From NCBI GenBank assembly GCA_020746835.1, contig JAGPNK010000001.1, forward strand, positions 806,001-870,000: a DNA stretch of 64,000 nucleotides. The letters are read 5' to 3'. Below, in pieces: positions 9,183 through 20,110 of the stretch. The notes below the pieces were generated by a model. That model saw only the letters and a program-made list of their open reading frames with translations. It made no database searches and was not told where the DNA came from. Source of the stretch: Stachybotrys elegans (taxonomy: Eukaryota > Ascomycota > Sordariomycetes > Hypocreales > Stachybotryaceae). The position numbers and the translations under genes were made by a program. How positions within the stretch are numbered: the first letter of the stretch is position 1; each line of letters begins with the position of its first letter.

Positions 9183-10820
9183 ATGCAATCAGATCGGCTG
9201 GCCGTACTTGTGACAAAGGCCGTAGAGGCAGAGATTGCCCACGCGAACATCGCCGGCCAGAAGAAGACACCAGAAGTACATAGGAGCAACACCATCATGT
9301 ATTCGGCAAAAGACCAATGCGAGCTCTTCTGCTATACTACTGCATCGCAGGATGCAGAGTGCAATACCTACCGTCCCGGCGGGAAGTGGTGTGATCGAAG
9401 TGAGACGTTGGCCTTTCTTCAGGTACCTGCTCTAGAGTGAATATGGGAGAACCTGGAAGACTGATGAGACAGACAAACGTCGGACGGCATTCTGCATCTG
9501 AACCCTCCTTTACTCTGATGTAAGTAGAGACATTGCCATGCGTAATAGAAGTATCATCCTGCTGCTGACAGGAAATACTAGAGGAGGGTATGGAAACGCC
9601 ACTCTCCATCGTCTTAGTCTTGACAACGACTTGCTGGATGAGATTCTGCTGGCATTCCGGCTGCCTAGCCAAGCCAAGGATGCACTCAGCTCCATTCACG
9701 GGGTATATGGGCGCTTCATAAGCCCGGAGGACAATGGCGATTCCATCAGTAAGTCAGCGTCCTTGACACGATACCATGTACTGATGCACAACGCCCAGCA
9801 TTCATCTTGTCCACTCCCAAATCGCCAGTGAGAGAGATATTTTGTGCTGTACGTGTATGTCGAAAACCCGGCGCGGTGCTTTGTCTTCTCTTCGATGCTT
9901 TCCGACCAGATGCCGAGTATGTTGCTAGTAGGATACGGGGTCTAGGTCAGAGCACGACTGTGAAGACGCCTTTGACGCTCCTCTCGACAGTCTTGAAGGC
10001 CTGCGGCGAAACCTCAGAGGAAGAGCGGCGCATCGCAGACAATGAAATCCTCGGTGCCGAAGTCCTGACCAAGTCTACGCTTTGGAACGACCCCAATACA
10101 ACCGTCATTCGGCAGCCGCGAGACTTTGACGAAGCAATAGGCGCCTTGCACCTCTCCCACAACATGCTGCTGTTTATCAACCACAGCATCAAGTTCGAGA
10201 CTGATGCATGGAGGTTCCTCCGGCGGCTGTACACCGACGAGAGCACACCGTCGTGGCTCAAGGACCGCACCACGCCGCATGACCGGCAGGCTGCCTTGGA
10301 CGAGGTGGATTTCGAGATCACGCACACTGTCAGTCGAAGCGCTCAGGTTGCATGCCTCGTCGACCGCGTGGGAGTTCAGACGAATCTAGTACGAGCCACA
10401 CCTTGCTTCGATATCCCGCCGCGATGCCATGTACATACAACCGCTGACTGTGGCTAGATCAACAATCTGATGGCGAAGCAGGAAATGATCCAGACCAACG
10501 TCATTGCGGTGCTGGCGCTCGTCTTTGCACCAGCCAGCCTAGTTGCGGTAGGCAGACGAAGCCCCTGACTCCAGTCCAAGAAGGCGGCGCGGCTGACAGG
10601 AGAGGAGAAAGTGCAGTCCATCTACAGCGCCGGCATCTTCGAAACCAATGGACAGTCGTGGATAACCTTTGTGGGGGTGACTCTGCCCGCGAGCCTCCTG
10701 ACTCTGGCCACAGGCCTCGTCTTTCTCGAGCAGCAAAAGGTCCTCCGGCTGTGGAGGTGGGCCTGGGGGGCCTGGTGCCTCCCAAGGAAACCAGCATCGG
10801 CGGCGCATCGAGAAAAATAG
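9183..10820 (+). CDS. fungal CorA-like membrane protein
   Basis: Six exons: 9183-9422, 9473-9519, 9582-9748, 9799-10388, 10458-10547, 10617-10820; introns 50, 62, 50, 69 and 69 nt; 445 aa. It has a long soluble N-terminal part and two membrane helices near the C-terminus (VIAVLALVFAPASLVA and WITFVGVTLPASLLTLATGL) separated by a short loop, SIYSAGIFETNGQS. This is the layout of fungal CorA/ZntB-like proteins. The signature GMN of true CorA Mg channels is absent; the loop has ETNG instead, so transport activity is doubtful. The HTVSRSAQ to LINNLMAKQEMIQTN region looks like the long stalk helix of that fold. Introns 1-3 were placed by frame and splice motifs only; the acceptor at 10574-10575 would be an in-frame alternative for the last intron. 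Confidence 0.6.
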
Positions 10821-11341
10821 AGGCCATCGTAATGTTTCGGCATCGGCCGATCCATATCATGTCAGGCCCCCTCCCCTCCATGCCGACGGGCCTGCCTCGA
10901 AGCCCTCGTCGTCATAAATTGACGGTAGGGCCCGATACCCTCCCTGTGCACTCTCAAAGCATTGTCACACTTTGGTGATGATCACGATTGGGGAAAGGAT
11001 GGGAGAATTGAGGGGAAGTGATGGATAAAATCGAATGCATAATCACATGCCATCTTTCCAGCGCTGCATTATTGTTAGTACATACTACCTACCCAGTACC
11101 TCCTAAATGTTTAGTGCATGTGTGCCTGTAATTAGTGCATCTTAGCGGCTTTATACAGCCGGGCCAACCTCGGTCGACGCTCCGTCAGGTACCGACAAAA
11201 TCCATCATCTTCTGCAGCTCCACCACCTGACCTGGAAAATTCATCATCTTTTTTCCTTCTTCGTCCTTCTTCCAAACCAGGTCCGTCTGCCGTCCGTTCC
11301 TACATGATGCTGGCCCTCCACCCGCGCCAGCATATCCGGAC
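10821..11341. other. intergenic: NTE1 promoter
   Basis: 521 bp between the CorA-like stop and the NTE1 start. No gene seen. Pyrimidine-rich blocks lie just upstream of the NTE1 ATG (around 11205-11275). Confidence 0.5.
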
Positions 11342-14300
11342 ATGGCATCTGGCTCGTCCATTGCGGCGCAACTGGCGGGCACAGTCTCGTCCGACCCTTC
11401 TTCCTTTTCCACCGCCATGAGCGCTTCGGCGACAGACACCATGGCCGCCCGGGACTCGAGCCTGCTTACGCTCCTCGGGCGGCTTCTCTTGGCCATCATC
11501 AATCTCGCATCCATGATTCTTTACCGAATCATTCGTATTGCTACCATCAATATCCCCAGCTTTCTCTTCACCTTTTTGTCCACCAGCTGGACCATTACAA
11601 TGAACGCCACCACACTGTGAGTATAGAGAGAGAAGAAGAAGAAGAGAAAGAAAAAAAGACAAAGAATTGTTGCTGACATCTGCATAGTATGTTGATTTTG
11701 GTGGCTATGGTGTCAGCAGTCAGTTGGGTTGTGAGATATCGCATCCTCAACATGTACTCTAGGCTTCCGCCAGAGCCTCAACGAAAGGAACCTGAAATCG
11801 ATTTGTTCCCTGATACCCACGAGGAGGGCGCCAAGTCGGGCCTGTCTAGCTATCTGGACGAGTTTCTCAGCGCCATCAAGATCTTTGGTTATCTGGAGCG
11901 GCCTGTCTTCCACGAGCTCACCCGGAGCATGCAGACACGCAAGCTCATTGCGGGTGAGACGATTAACCTCGAGGAGGAAAAAGGCTTCTGCCTCGTCGTC
12001 GACGGCCTCGTCCAGATTTTTGTCAAGTCTGGTCAGTCATCTCGTGCAGGTCCAGATCCTGCCGGCCATTACTCTGTAGACTCGTCGGAAGACGAGGATG
12101 AGCTACCCGGTCAGCAGAAGTATCAGCTTCTCACCGAGGTCAGAAACGGCGCGCCCATGTCCTCGCTCTTCTCCATCATGTCTCTCTTCACCGAAGACAT
12201 CAAGCTGCAGCACAGCGAGGAAGACCTGATGCGCCGTGGGGGTGCTCACATATATGCGCCGCAGTCCAACCTGCCGCGGCGCCATAGCACGCGTAAATCT
12301 ACCAACAATGTCCCGCTTACGATGCCTGATGCGCCTCAGCTGGATGGAAACGCCGATGTGCGAAGACACAGAGGTGAGGATGACCTGAGGCAGCTGGCCG
12401 TGCTTCCCTACATGGGTACATCCAAGATTCCTCCCATCTCGCTTGACAGCCAGCCGGCCAGTAACTCGCGTCGACCCAGCCTGCCCAAGAGGATGACGTC
12501 TGGCTCTGCCCACCCCGATATTATTGCACGCGCAACTGTGGACACGACCATTGCAATCATCCCGGCCAGTGCCTTTCGACGGCTGATTCGAGTCTATCCC
12601 AAGGCCACTGCGCACATTGTCCATGTGATTCTCTCGAGATTCCAGCGTGTCACGCTATCGCAGGCCTTCAACTATCTTGGCCTGACCGCCGAGGTCCTGC
12701 AGACGGAGCGAAGCATGATCAAGCACACCATGTGCCAGTTGCCCAACGTGCTACGAGGTGATGCCTTGGCTCGGCTCAAGGAAAAGTTTAGCAACGAGCG
12801 TGACAAGATGGTCGAGGGAGAGGAGACCAAGGGAATCGCGCTGCACAATCCTGCCGCTGGCCGACCGAAAAGAGCCATCGTCCATCTTCGCCCTGAAGCA
12901 ATGCTGCCTGCCGGCTCCAAGCCTCGGCCTTCCCCTTCCCAACATACCACTGTCCACATGGAACGCTCGTCGCGGCATACGCCTAGCCCAGGTGATCTTC
13001 TCGCCAACATCCAAGTCTCGCGCAATTCGGGCCGCATGTCTGCCTCGGAGGCGCCGCTAGATTCGCCAAAAGCCACCAGGAAGAAGTTGGATAGGGATCC
13101 ATTGGATCAGCATGCTTTTTCAGGCTTCAGTCCCCAGCATCATCCTCGCCTGTCGATCGATCCTCGCGAGACGGCTGAAGAAGACAACATTTTCAGGGCC
13201 TCGATTCTGGAATGCATGTTCAAGACGTTGGGTTTGGACGGCGCAGCGGACGGCTCTGCTCACTCCGACTCCATGGAGCCGTCTCCCAGAATCTTCTCGG
13301 TGGACCACAAGCGCCCCAGGAGCATGTTGGGCCACAACGCCTTTGGATACATGGGTCCCTTTGATAGCTTTGGCGACGGGGAAACCGAGTCGGTTGCGTC
13401 AAGCGGCACGCCTATCCAGTCGGTGCCAAACGCCCAAAACTTGTCACTGGACCTCAGGGACGAGGTTGAAATAGTCTTCTTCCCTAAGGGCTCTGTGCTT
13501 GTTGAGCAGGGGGAGAGATGCCCCGGCCTCTACTATGTCGTGGATGGATTCCTCGACGTAGGTACCCGCATCACAGAAGGGTCGCAAGACATCCTGCACA
13601 CGCCTCAACCTGTGAAGGAGGACATCCAAGAGGACCTCGCCCAAGCCACATTCCCCGGCCTATACCGAACACAGACTGGGCGGGACCGCGTGGAACCCCA
13701 GAAGCAAGCAAAGGCGAATCGCCGCAGCGTCGCGCTTATTAAGCCTGGCGGTCTCGCAGGATACATTGGAGGTGTATCGTCATTTCGCTCATATACTGAT
13801 GTAGTGGCCAAGACGGACGTCTACGTTGGCTTCCTGCCTCGTGCTTCCCTTGAGAGAATCGTGGACAAGTATCCCATTGTGCTCCTCACCATGGCTAAGA
13901 GGCTCACTCACATTCTGCCCCGGCTCATCCTACACATCGATTTTGCCCTGGAATGGGTTCAGGTCAATGCTGGTCAGGTCATCTTCCACGAGGGCGACGA
14001 GAGCGAGGCCATCTACATTGTCCTCAACGGACGTTTGCGTCTGGTGGAAGGCAAGAAGGACGGTGGCATGACGGCACGTGGTGAATTTGGACAAGGCGAC
14101 AGCGTGGGCGAAATCGAAGTGCTTACAGAGACGGCACGCTCCGGCACTCTGCACGCCATCCGAGACACGGAGATTGTCAAGTTCCCGCGGTCGCTGTTCA
14201 ATAGCCTCGCCCAAGAGCACCCCAACATCACCATTAAAATCTCCAAGATTATCGCATCCCGCATGCGCGCAATCGTGGACGATTTCGGAAAGTCAGGAAC

Positions 14301-16127
14301 GGATGGAAGTTCTGGGGGGCTGAGCAACCAGCGAGAATCGACTATGAATCTTCGAACTGTTGCCATTCTGCCAGTAACAACAGGCGTTCCTGTGGTTGAA
14401 TTCGGCGCCCGTCTCATGAACGCGCTGTCTCAGGTTGGACCGCCAAACGGAGCCACATCGCTGACCCAGGCGGCCATCCTGAAGCATCTTGGCAAGCACG
14501 CGTTTAACAAGATGGGTAAATTGAGGCTGTCACACTATCTCGCCGACCTGGAAGAGAAGTACGGCCTCGTCATATACATAGCTGGTAAGTCGGCATCCAT
14601 TTTGTCTCCCGATCTATTTCTTTCCTCTTTGCATGATGAGAAAACCCTACAACCAAAGGCACTGCCGGTGATGGCTTTGTTAACTCTAATTTTTTCCTGA
14701 TCTAACTACCTGCTTCACATATTTGCTGGTCTGCACGTTGATAGCTCTCGCTGACCACAATACTAGATACCAACGTCAATTCCCCTTGGACCCAGACGTG
14801 CATCACCCAAGCCGACAGCATCCTTTTGGTGGGCTTGGCGGAGGGATCACCCGACATTGGCGAATACGAGCGTTTCATGCTGGGAATGAAGTCTACTGCC
14901 CGAAAAACGCTGGTGCTTCTGCATGCGGAACGATACTCTCGGCCAGGATTGACACGATCATGGCTACGCAACCGCATGTGGATCAACGGAGGTCACTTTC
15001 ATATCCAGATGGCTTTCAGAACGGATACTATGCCTGTGCACCGGCCAATGAAGAAGCTCGGTTCTTCACTCAAGGAGACGGTCCAGGTCCTGCAGGCTGA
15101 GATCCAGAAATACACGTCCAGGACTGTGAATCCAACCTTCTATTCCCCAGACACCCCGATCAAGGGCGATTTCCACCGCCTCGCAAGACGGCTGTGTGGC
15201 AAGTCAATCGGTCTGGTTCTGGGAGGTGGCGGCGCGCGAGGCATCTCGCAGATCGGCATCATCAGGGCGATGGAGGAGGCTGGCATTCCGATCGACGTGA
15301 TTGGCGGGACGTCGATAGGATCGTTCGTCGGAGGCCTCTACGCACATCATGCAGCTGTGGTGCCCATGTTTGGGTACGCAAAGAAGTTTGCAGGTCGGAT
15401 GGCCAGCCTGTGGCGATTTGCCCTCGACCTGACGTACCCGTCGGCTTCGTACACGACGGGACACGAATTCAACCGCGGTATCTTCAAGACGTTTGGGGAC
15501 ACGCAGATTGAGGATTTCTGGCTCGAGTATTACTGCAACACGACAAACATCAGCAAGAGCCGAGCCGAGTACCATGCAAGCGGCTACGCATGGCGCTACA
15601 TCCGAGCGTCTATGTCACTGGCTGGTCTCCTGCCGCCTCTCTGTGACGAGGGCAGCATGCTGCTGGACGGAGGCTACGTGGACAACCTGACGGTGTCTTA
15701 CATGAAAGGGTTGGGGGTCGACCTGATCTTCGCCATTGATGTGGGAGCAGTGGACGACGACACGCCTCAGACGTACGGAGATTCGCTGTCCGGGGTGTGG
15801 GCATTCTTCAACCGATGGAATCCGTTCACATCGCACCCGAACCCGCCGACGCTGGCAGAGATCCAGGCACGACTGGCGTACGTGTCAAGCGTGGATGCAC
15901 TGGAGCGGGCCAAGACAATGCCGGGGTGCATCTACATGCGGCCACCCATAGACGATTACGGGACGTTGGAGTTTGGGAAGTTTGACGAGATTCAAGAGCT
16001 TGGGTATAGATGGGGGCAGGAGTTTTTGCGGAAGCTGCGGGATCAGGGCGTGCTGCCACAGCTGGCCGAGGCAGAGGCCAAACAGGATCTACGTCGTACC
16101 ATGGCACCACGACGAGCCAGCATATGA
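11342..16127 (+). CDS. NTE1: lysophospholipase NTE1 (neuropathy target esterase homologue)
   Basis: Three exons: 11342-11616, 11688-14584, 14767-16127; introns 71 and 182 nt; 1510 aa, typical of fungal NTE1. This ER-membrane serine esterase deacylates intracellular phosphatidylcholine and lysophosphatidylcholine. The N-terminus has hydrophobic segments ([18 protein letters not shown], then [15 protein letters not shown] across intron 1). Three cyclic-nucleotide-binding-like regions follow: near [13 protein letters not shown], near [19 protein letters not shown], and near [20 protein letters not shown]. The C-terminal patatin domain has the oxyanion loop GGGGARG, the nucleophile elbow GGTSIGS (Ser about residue 1240) and the catalytic Asp in DGGYVDN (about 1358). 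The intron 2 join ([14 protein letters not shown]) is inside a conserved region. Confidence 0.95.
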
Positions 16128-17188
16128 AGCTAAATTCACGATGATGCGATGGATAGACAAGTAGACGGATACACAGTACGAGTGCTGAATGAGAAATGAT
16201 GATACAGAACAGACTTGACTCACGTGTGACGACGATGTATGGATGTGGCCTGATGCCTGATGCGGCAGACGTAGAGTGACGATGTGAAACGAGAATGGGC
16301 AAAGGGATGCCGGCGACGTCAAAGGATGGACTGAGAAGAGTGACGAAATAAATGTCTTTCATGATTGGGATGAGACGGGATTCTCCGCGATGCTCCCTCC
16401 TTCTCCCCATGTTCCCGCTGACGCTGGTGGGCGCTGCGGGGACAAATCACGGAGACCAGTGACATCACCGGCACCCACAGGGGCACATACGAGAGAGACA
16501 TGCAAATCAATACACTACACAACGCACAGCGGAAACAGACGACGACACCCCCCCTCCTCCTCAGCCGCATTGACACACCGCCACTAGGACGATAACTGGG
16601 GGGAGGGGGACGAATGCTTGGCTCGAGACGGTCTGCATGTCGTGCCACGGAGCTGCGTCAGCATCGTGTGGTATTCGGCCATGGCGGTGATGCTTATTGG
16701 ATGTTGGCTGCAGGTGAGAAAGAAAAGATAACGGATACCAGAAAGGTGAAGTGCAGCTGGGCAAGAGCGAGATGCAGGTGAGCCACTCACCTTACCCATG
16801 AGGGCCAACCAAGCAAGAAGCGCCCCCGGCTGTTGGCTGCAGGTGATACTAAAAGGCAGTGATACTAAGACGACTACGTGTCTTAGGGCCTTGGGTGTGG
16901 TATGTATGTGCATGGGGATTACAGGCAGGTACGGAGCCGGTGGGGGGAAGGCGAAAACCAGACTCAGATCGTGTGCCGAAACGGAGAAAGGGAAGGAAGA
17001 AACGAGAAGGGGTCTTGCCTAGGGGTATGCATGTTGGTCCTCGGTGGGCAGTCGGGCTTTTGTATTTAGCATTGTGCTTGCCCCCCCTGGACATCGTGAT
17101 CCGCCTCACTCATCACCATGGTATGATGAAATAAAAATATCCTTCACTTCCACTCCCCAACCCCACAAACACCACCACCACCACCAAA
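16128..17188. other. intergenic with a 16-bp dispersed direct repeat
   Basis: 1061 bp. The 16-mer tgttggctgcaggtga occurs at 16702-16717 and 16831-16846, the second followed by a similar 'tactaaaaggcagtgatactaa' context of its own. Just before the next ATG a CA-rich leader (accccacaaacaccaccacc at about 17160-17185) resembles fungal 5' leaders. No gene recognised. Confidence 0.5.
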
Positions 17189-17719
17189 ATGTCCTCCTCC
17201 TCCTATTCCTCCTCCTCGCGCAGCCGGTCCGCCTCGAGCGCCAAGGCCCGCCGCAAAGCAAAGTCCAAGGAGCTGACCAAGTACGAAAAGGAGAACGGCT
17301 TCGACTGGACGCCCATCATCACGCTGGCCGCCGTCGGCGCCATGACGCTCTTCGACACGGACAAGGCGATCCGCAAGTCGGAGGAGAAGCACAAGAGGGA
17401 GCAGCAGCAGGAGGAGGAGAGGAGGCGGCGGCAGCGCAGTAACAGCTACCGGCCGCCTGCCTCGCGGAGGTACTATGATGACGAGGAGGAGGAGGATGAC
17501 GACGATGGGTATCGGTACCGTGAGGGTGATGATTGGAGGAGTGATAGGGCCAGGAGCGAGAGGGGGAGGAGGTCGGTGGATGAGCGGCTGTATCACGGCG
17601 ACAAGAGGAGCTATCACGGCGACGAAGCCCGTAGGCGGGAGGACGGCTATGGATACGAAGACGATAGGAGGAGGTGGGATCCGAGAGATGGCCCTCGAGG
17701 CGGTGGGAGGACATGGTAG
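17189..17719 (+). CDS. small highly charged hypothetical protein, one putative membrane segment
   Basis: A single exon of 176 aa after a CA-rich leader (ATG context caaaatg). Residues 1-30 are Ser- and Lys/Arg-rich. Residues about 33-60 (KENGFDWTPIITLAAVGAMTLF) form the only hydrophobic stretch, followed by an Arg/Glu/Gln helix and a low-complexity tail rich in Asp, Arg, Tyr and Gly with a repeated YHGD motif. Family and function were not recognised. Its stop is 82 bp from that of the convergent decarboxylase. It could be a mitochondrial or ER single-pass protein, but nothing decides this. The AT-poor reading frame and sensible leader support a real gene. Confidence 0.6.
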   Translation: MSSSSYSSSSRSRSASSAKARRKAKSKELTKYEKENGFDWTPIITLAAVGAMTLFDTDKAIRKSEEKHKREQQQEEERRRRQRSNSYRPPASRRYYDDEEEEDDDDGYRYREGDDWRSDRARSERGRRSVDERLYHGDKRSYHGDEARRREDGYGYEDDRRRWDPRDGPRGGGRTW

Positions 17720-17801
17720 CTCCAAACATGCCCAGTTTATGAATGATGATGATGATCAAGCAACACCATCGTGCATCTACATCGTTGTGTGTGTATATAG
17801 C

Positions 17802-19442
17802 TCAGCCACTCCGCTTCAACTCCTCCACCTTGGCCAAGAGAACCTCAACAAGCCCGTCGACGTGCTCCTCCCTCACCCTCTCCACGCCCGTACAGACCCG
17901 TATGGCAAACGTGCCCTCCACCACGGTGCTCGTGAGGTAGTACCCGCCCTCGGCGTTCACCATGTCGTACACGCTCCTCGTCCACCACTCGCCGTCCCTG
18001 CCGCCGCCGCCCTCCTGAGGCCTGACGCAAAACGTCAGCAGCCCGAACCTCGCCCCCGTGAACATCTCGAAGGCCTCGTGCTGCGCCCGTAGCCTCGCCT
18101 CGAGCCTCTCGGCCAGCGCGACGCCCCTCCGCACGTGCGCCCGCAGGCCGGCCAGCCCGTACGCCCGCATCACGAACCACAGCTTGAGCGAGCGGAACCG
18201 CCGCCCCAGCGGGATCTGCCAGTCGCGGTAGTCGGTCACGAGCGCCGCGTCGCTGTGCGCGTTGCGCAGGTACGCCGGCTGCGCGCTCAGCGCCCGCGCC
18301 AGGTCCCCGCGCCGCCGCACCCACACGGCCGAGCAGTCAAACGTCGTCAGCATCCACTTGTGCGGGTTGACGTTGAAGGACTGGAAGCACGCCTGCGCCA
18401 GCGGCCGCGCCAGCGCCTCCTGGTTCTCCGGCAGCAGCAGCGCCGTCCCCGCGTACGCCGCGTCCACGTGCACCCACATGTCCTCGGAGCCGCCGTGCTC
18501 GGCAACCGCCCGCGCGATGCCCGCAAAGTCGTCGACGGCGCACACGTCCGTTGTGCCCAGCGTCGCCGTCAGGTAGAAGGGCTCGAGGCCCCGGCCCTTG
18601 AGCTCCGCGACCTTGGCCGCCACGGCCTCGCCCGTCAAGGCGTATCCGTCGGCCGCCGACACGGGCACCGTAGCATACCGCACGCCCATGATCTGCGCAG
18701 CCTTGCGCGTGCTCGAGTGCGTCCCCGAGCTGCCCAGCGCCACGAGCCGACTCCGGCGCCGCCACATCTCGTCCTCGCGCTCCTCGCTGCCCTCGGGCAG
18801 GCCCGCCAGCGCCCGCTCCAGGTACCGGTCGCGCGCCGCCACCATGACGGTCAGGATGGCCTCGCTCGCGCTGCCGTGGATGACGCCGCCGCCCCGCGTG
18901 GGCCCCGTGCTGAGGAAGCACTCGGGCAGCCCCAGCGCCTGCGCCAGCCAGTCGAGCACAATCGTCTCGAGCTCCGTCACCGCGGGGCTGCAGATCCAGT
19001 TGAAGTGCGCCCCGTTGAAGGCGTTGGAGTACATCTCCGCAATGGCCGCCGGGTAGCTGCTGGAGCAGGGGAAGAAGGCCATGAACCCTGGGTGCGACCA
19101 GTGCGTGATGCCCGGCAGGATCTTGGACTGCACATCTGCCCGGATGGCTGACATGGGCTCCGGGTCCAGGGGTGCTGACGAGGGGAGCAGCGGGCGTAGG
19201 TAGCCCGGTTCGACCGCCGACACCACGCGCTGCGACGAGATGTTGTCGAGGTAGTCGGCAACTAGGCATGTCGATTAGCTTTCCTGCTCTTGTTCTCGAT
19301 CCCCTATGCCGGCGGGAGTTTGTTGTCATATAAGAACGGAACCCTGCATGGTATGCGTGTCCATCAACTTACTCTCGTCAATGGCTGCCTTGGCCTGAGC
19401 TCGAAACTCTTCGGTATCCGTAGGGTCCATCTTTGCATCCAT
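17802..19442 (-). CDS. group II PLP-dependent aromatic L-amino-acid decarboxylase
   Basis: Two exons: 19442-19373 and 19261-17802; 111-nt intron; 509 aa (505 aa from the in-frame ATG at 19430). It should decarboxylate an aromatic amino acid (Trp, Tyr or DOPA) to the amine in the cytosol. Marks: SHPGFMAFFP near the N-terminus, the substrate/PLP segment STGPTRGGGVIHGSASEA, HVDAAYAG with the PLP-pairing Asp, and NPHKWM with the Schiff-base Lys. Length and motif order match the dopa/tryptophan/tyrosine decarboxylase family; specificity cannot be read. G+C at third positions looks extreme, higher than in neighbouring genes. No other biosynthetic genes lie beside it, so this is a stand-alone enzyme rather than part of an obvious cluster. 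Confidence 0.9.
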
Positions 19443-20110
19443 CTTGCCAAGGGTCGCACGCTGTTCTGTTGAGGGTTAATTCGAAGCGCGAGGTGGTTGG
19501 ACAAAGACGCCGGGTATAAACCGTTGCATGAGCGAGTAGCCTTTACTTACGTTGACTCAGTATTTGCCTCCCCCCTCCTCACAACCTCTCGTCCCCACCG
19601 CCGGCCTGGTCCGGCGCCACACAGAACTGTCACCATCACCATCACCGGCCAAGTCATGCGGCTCCTCTCCTGTGCAATCATGCTTTTTTGTTCATATTTC
19701 GGTGTTTGTGTGGTGGTCCTTTCCAAGCCATACTGACTATGTATACTCTTACACTGCCCCAGCATAATTAACGCACACGCACGGCATGCATGCATGCATG
19801 CTCTCTCTCTCTCTCAGGCGCCGGGAACCGTCTCGTATTCCAAAAATTGTCGCCCTGTGCCGTGTTGAGAAAGACACGCATACTGATATGCGTGGCTAAA
19901 GCTGCTCCAGCTGGTCGATCCAATGCCCCGTCGTAGAGACATGGGGTCCGCGCCGCGTACCGCATTACGCCCGTCGTTTCTAGAATGCACGCCGTAGACG
20001 CCTTGCGAGAATAGATGCCATCATCATGTTGAAGTAAGCCGGTTGCACAGAGCCCCCGGCCTTTCAATCCCTTCCATTACTTGCTTTACCCAGCATATCC
20101 CTCCCCGGCC
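19443..20110. other. intergenic between EMP70 3' end and decarboxylase 5' end
   Basis: 668 bp. It contains (GCAT)n at about 19784-19800 directly followed by (CT)7 at 19801-19815. No gene seen. Confidence 0.5.

Noticed and set aside
18135..19329. Two long frames (338 codons +, 330 codons -) overlapping the decarboxylase
   Set aside because: Extreme G+C removes stop codons in all frames; only the frame with NPHKW and the STGPTRGGG segment is conserved.
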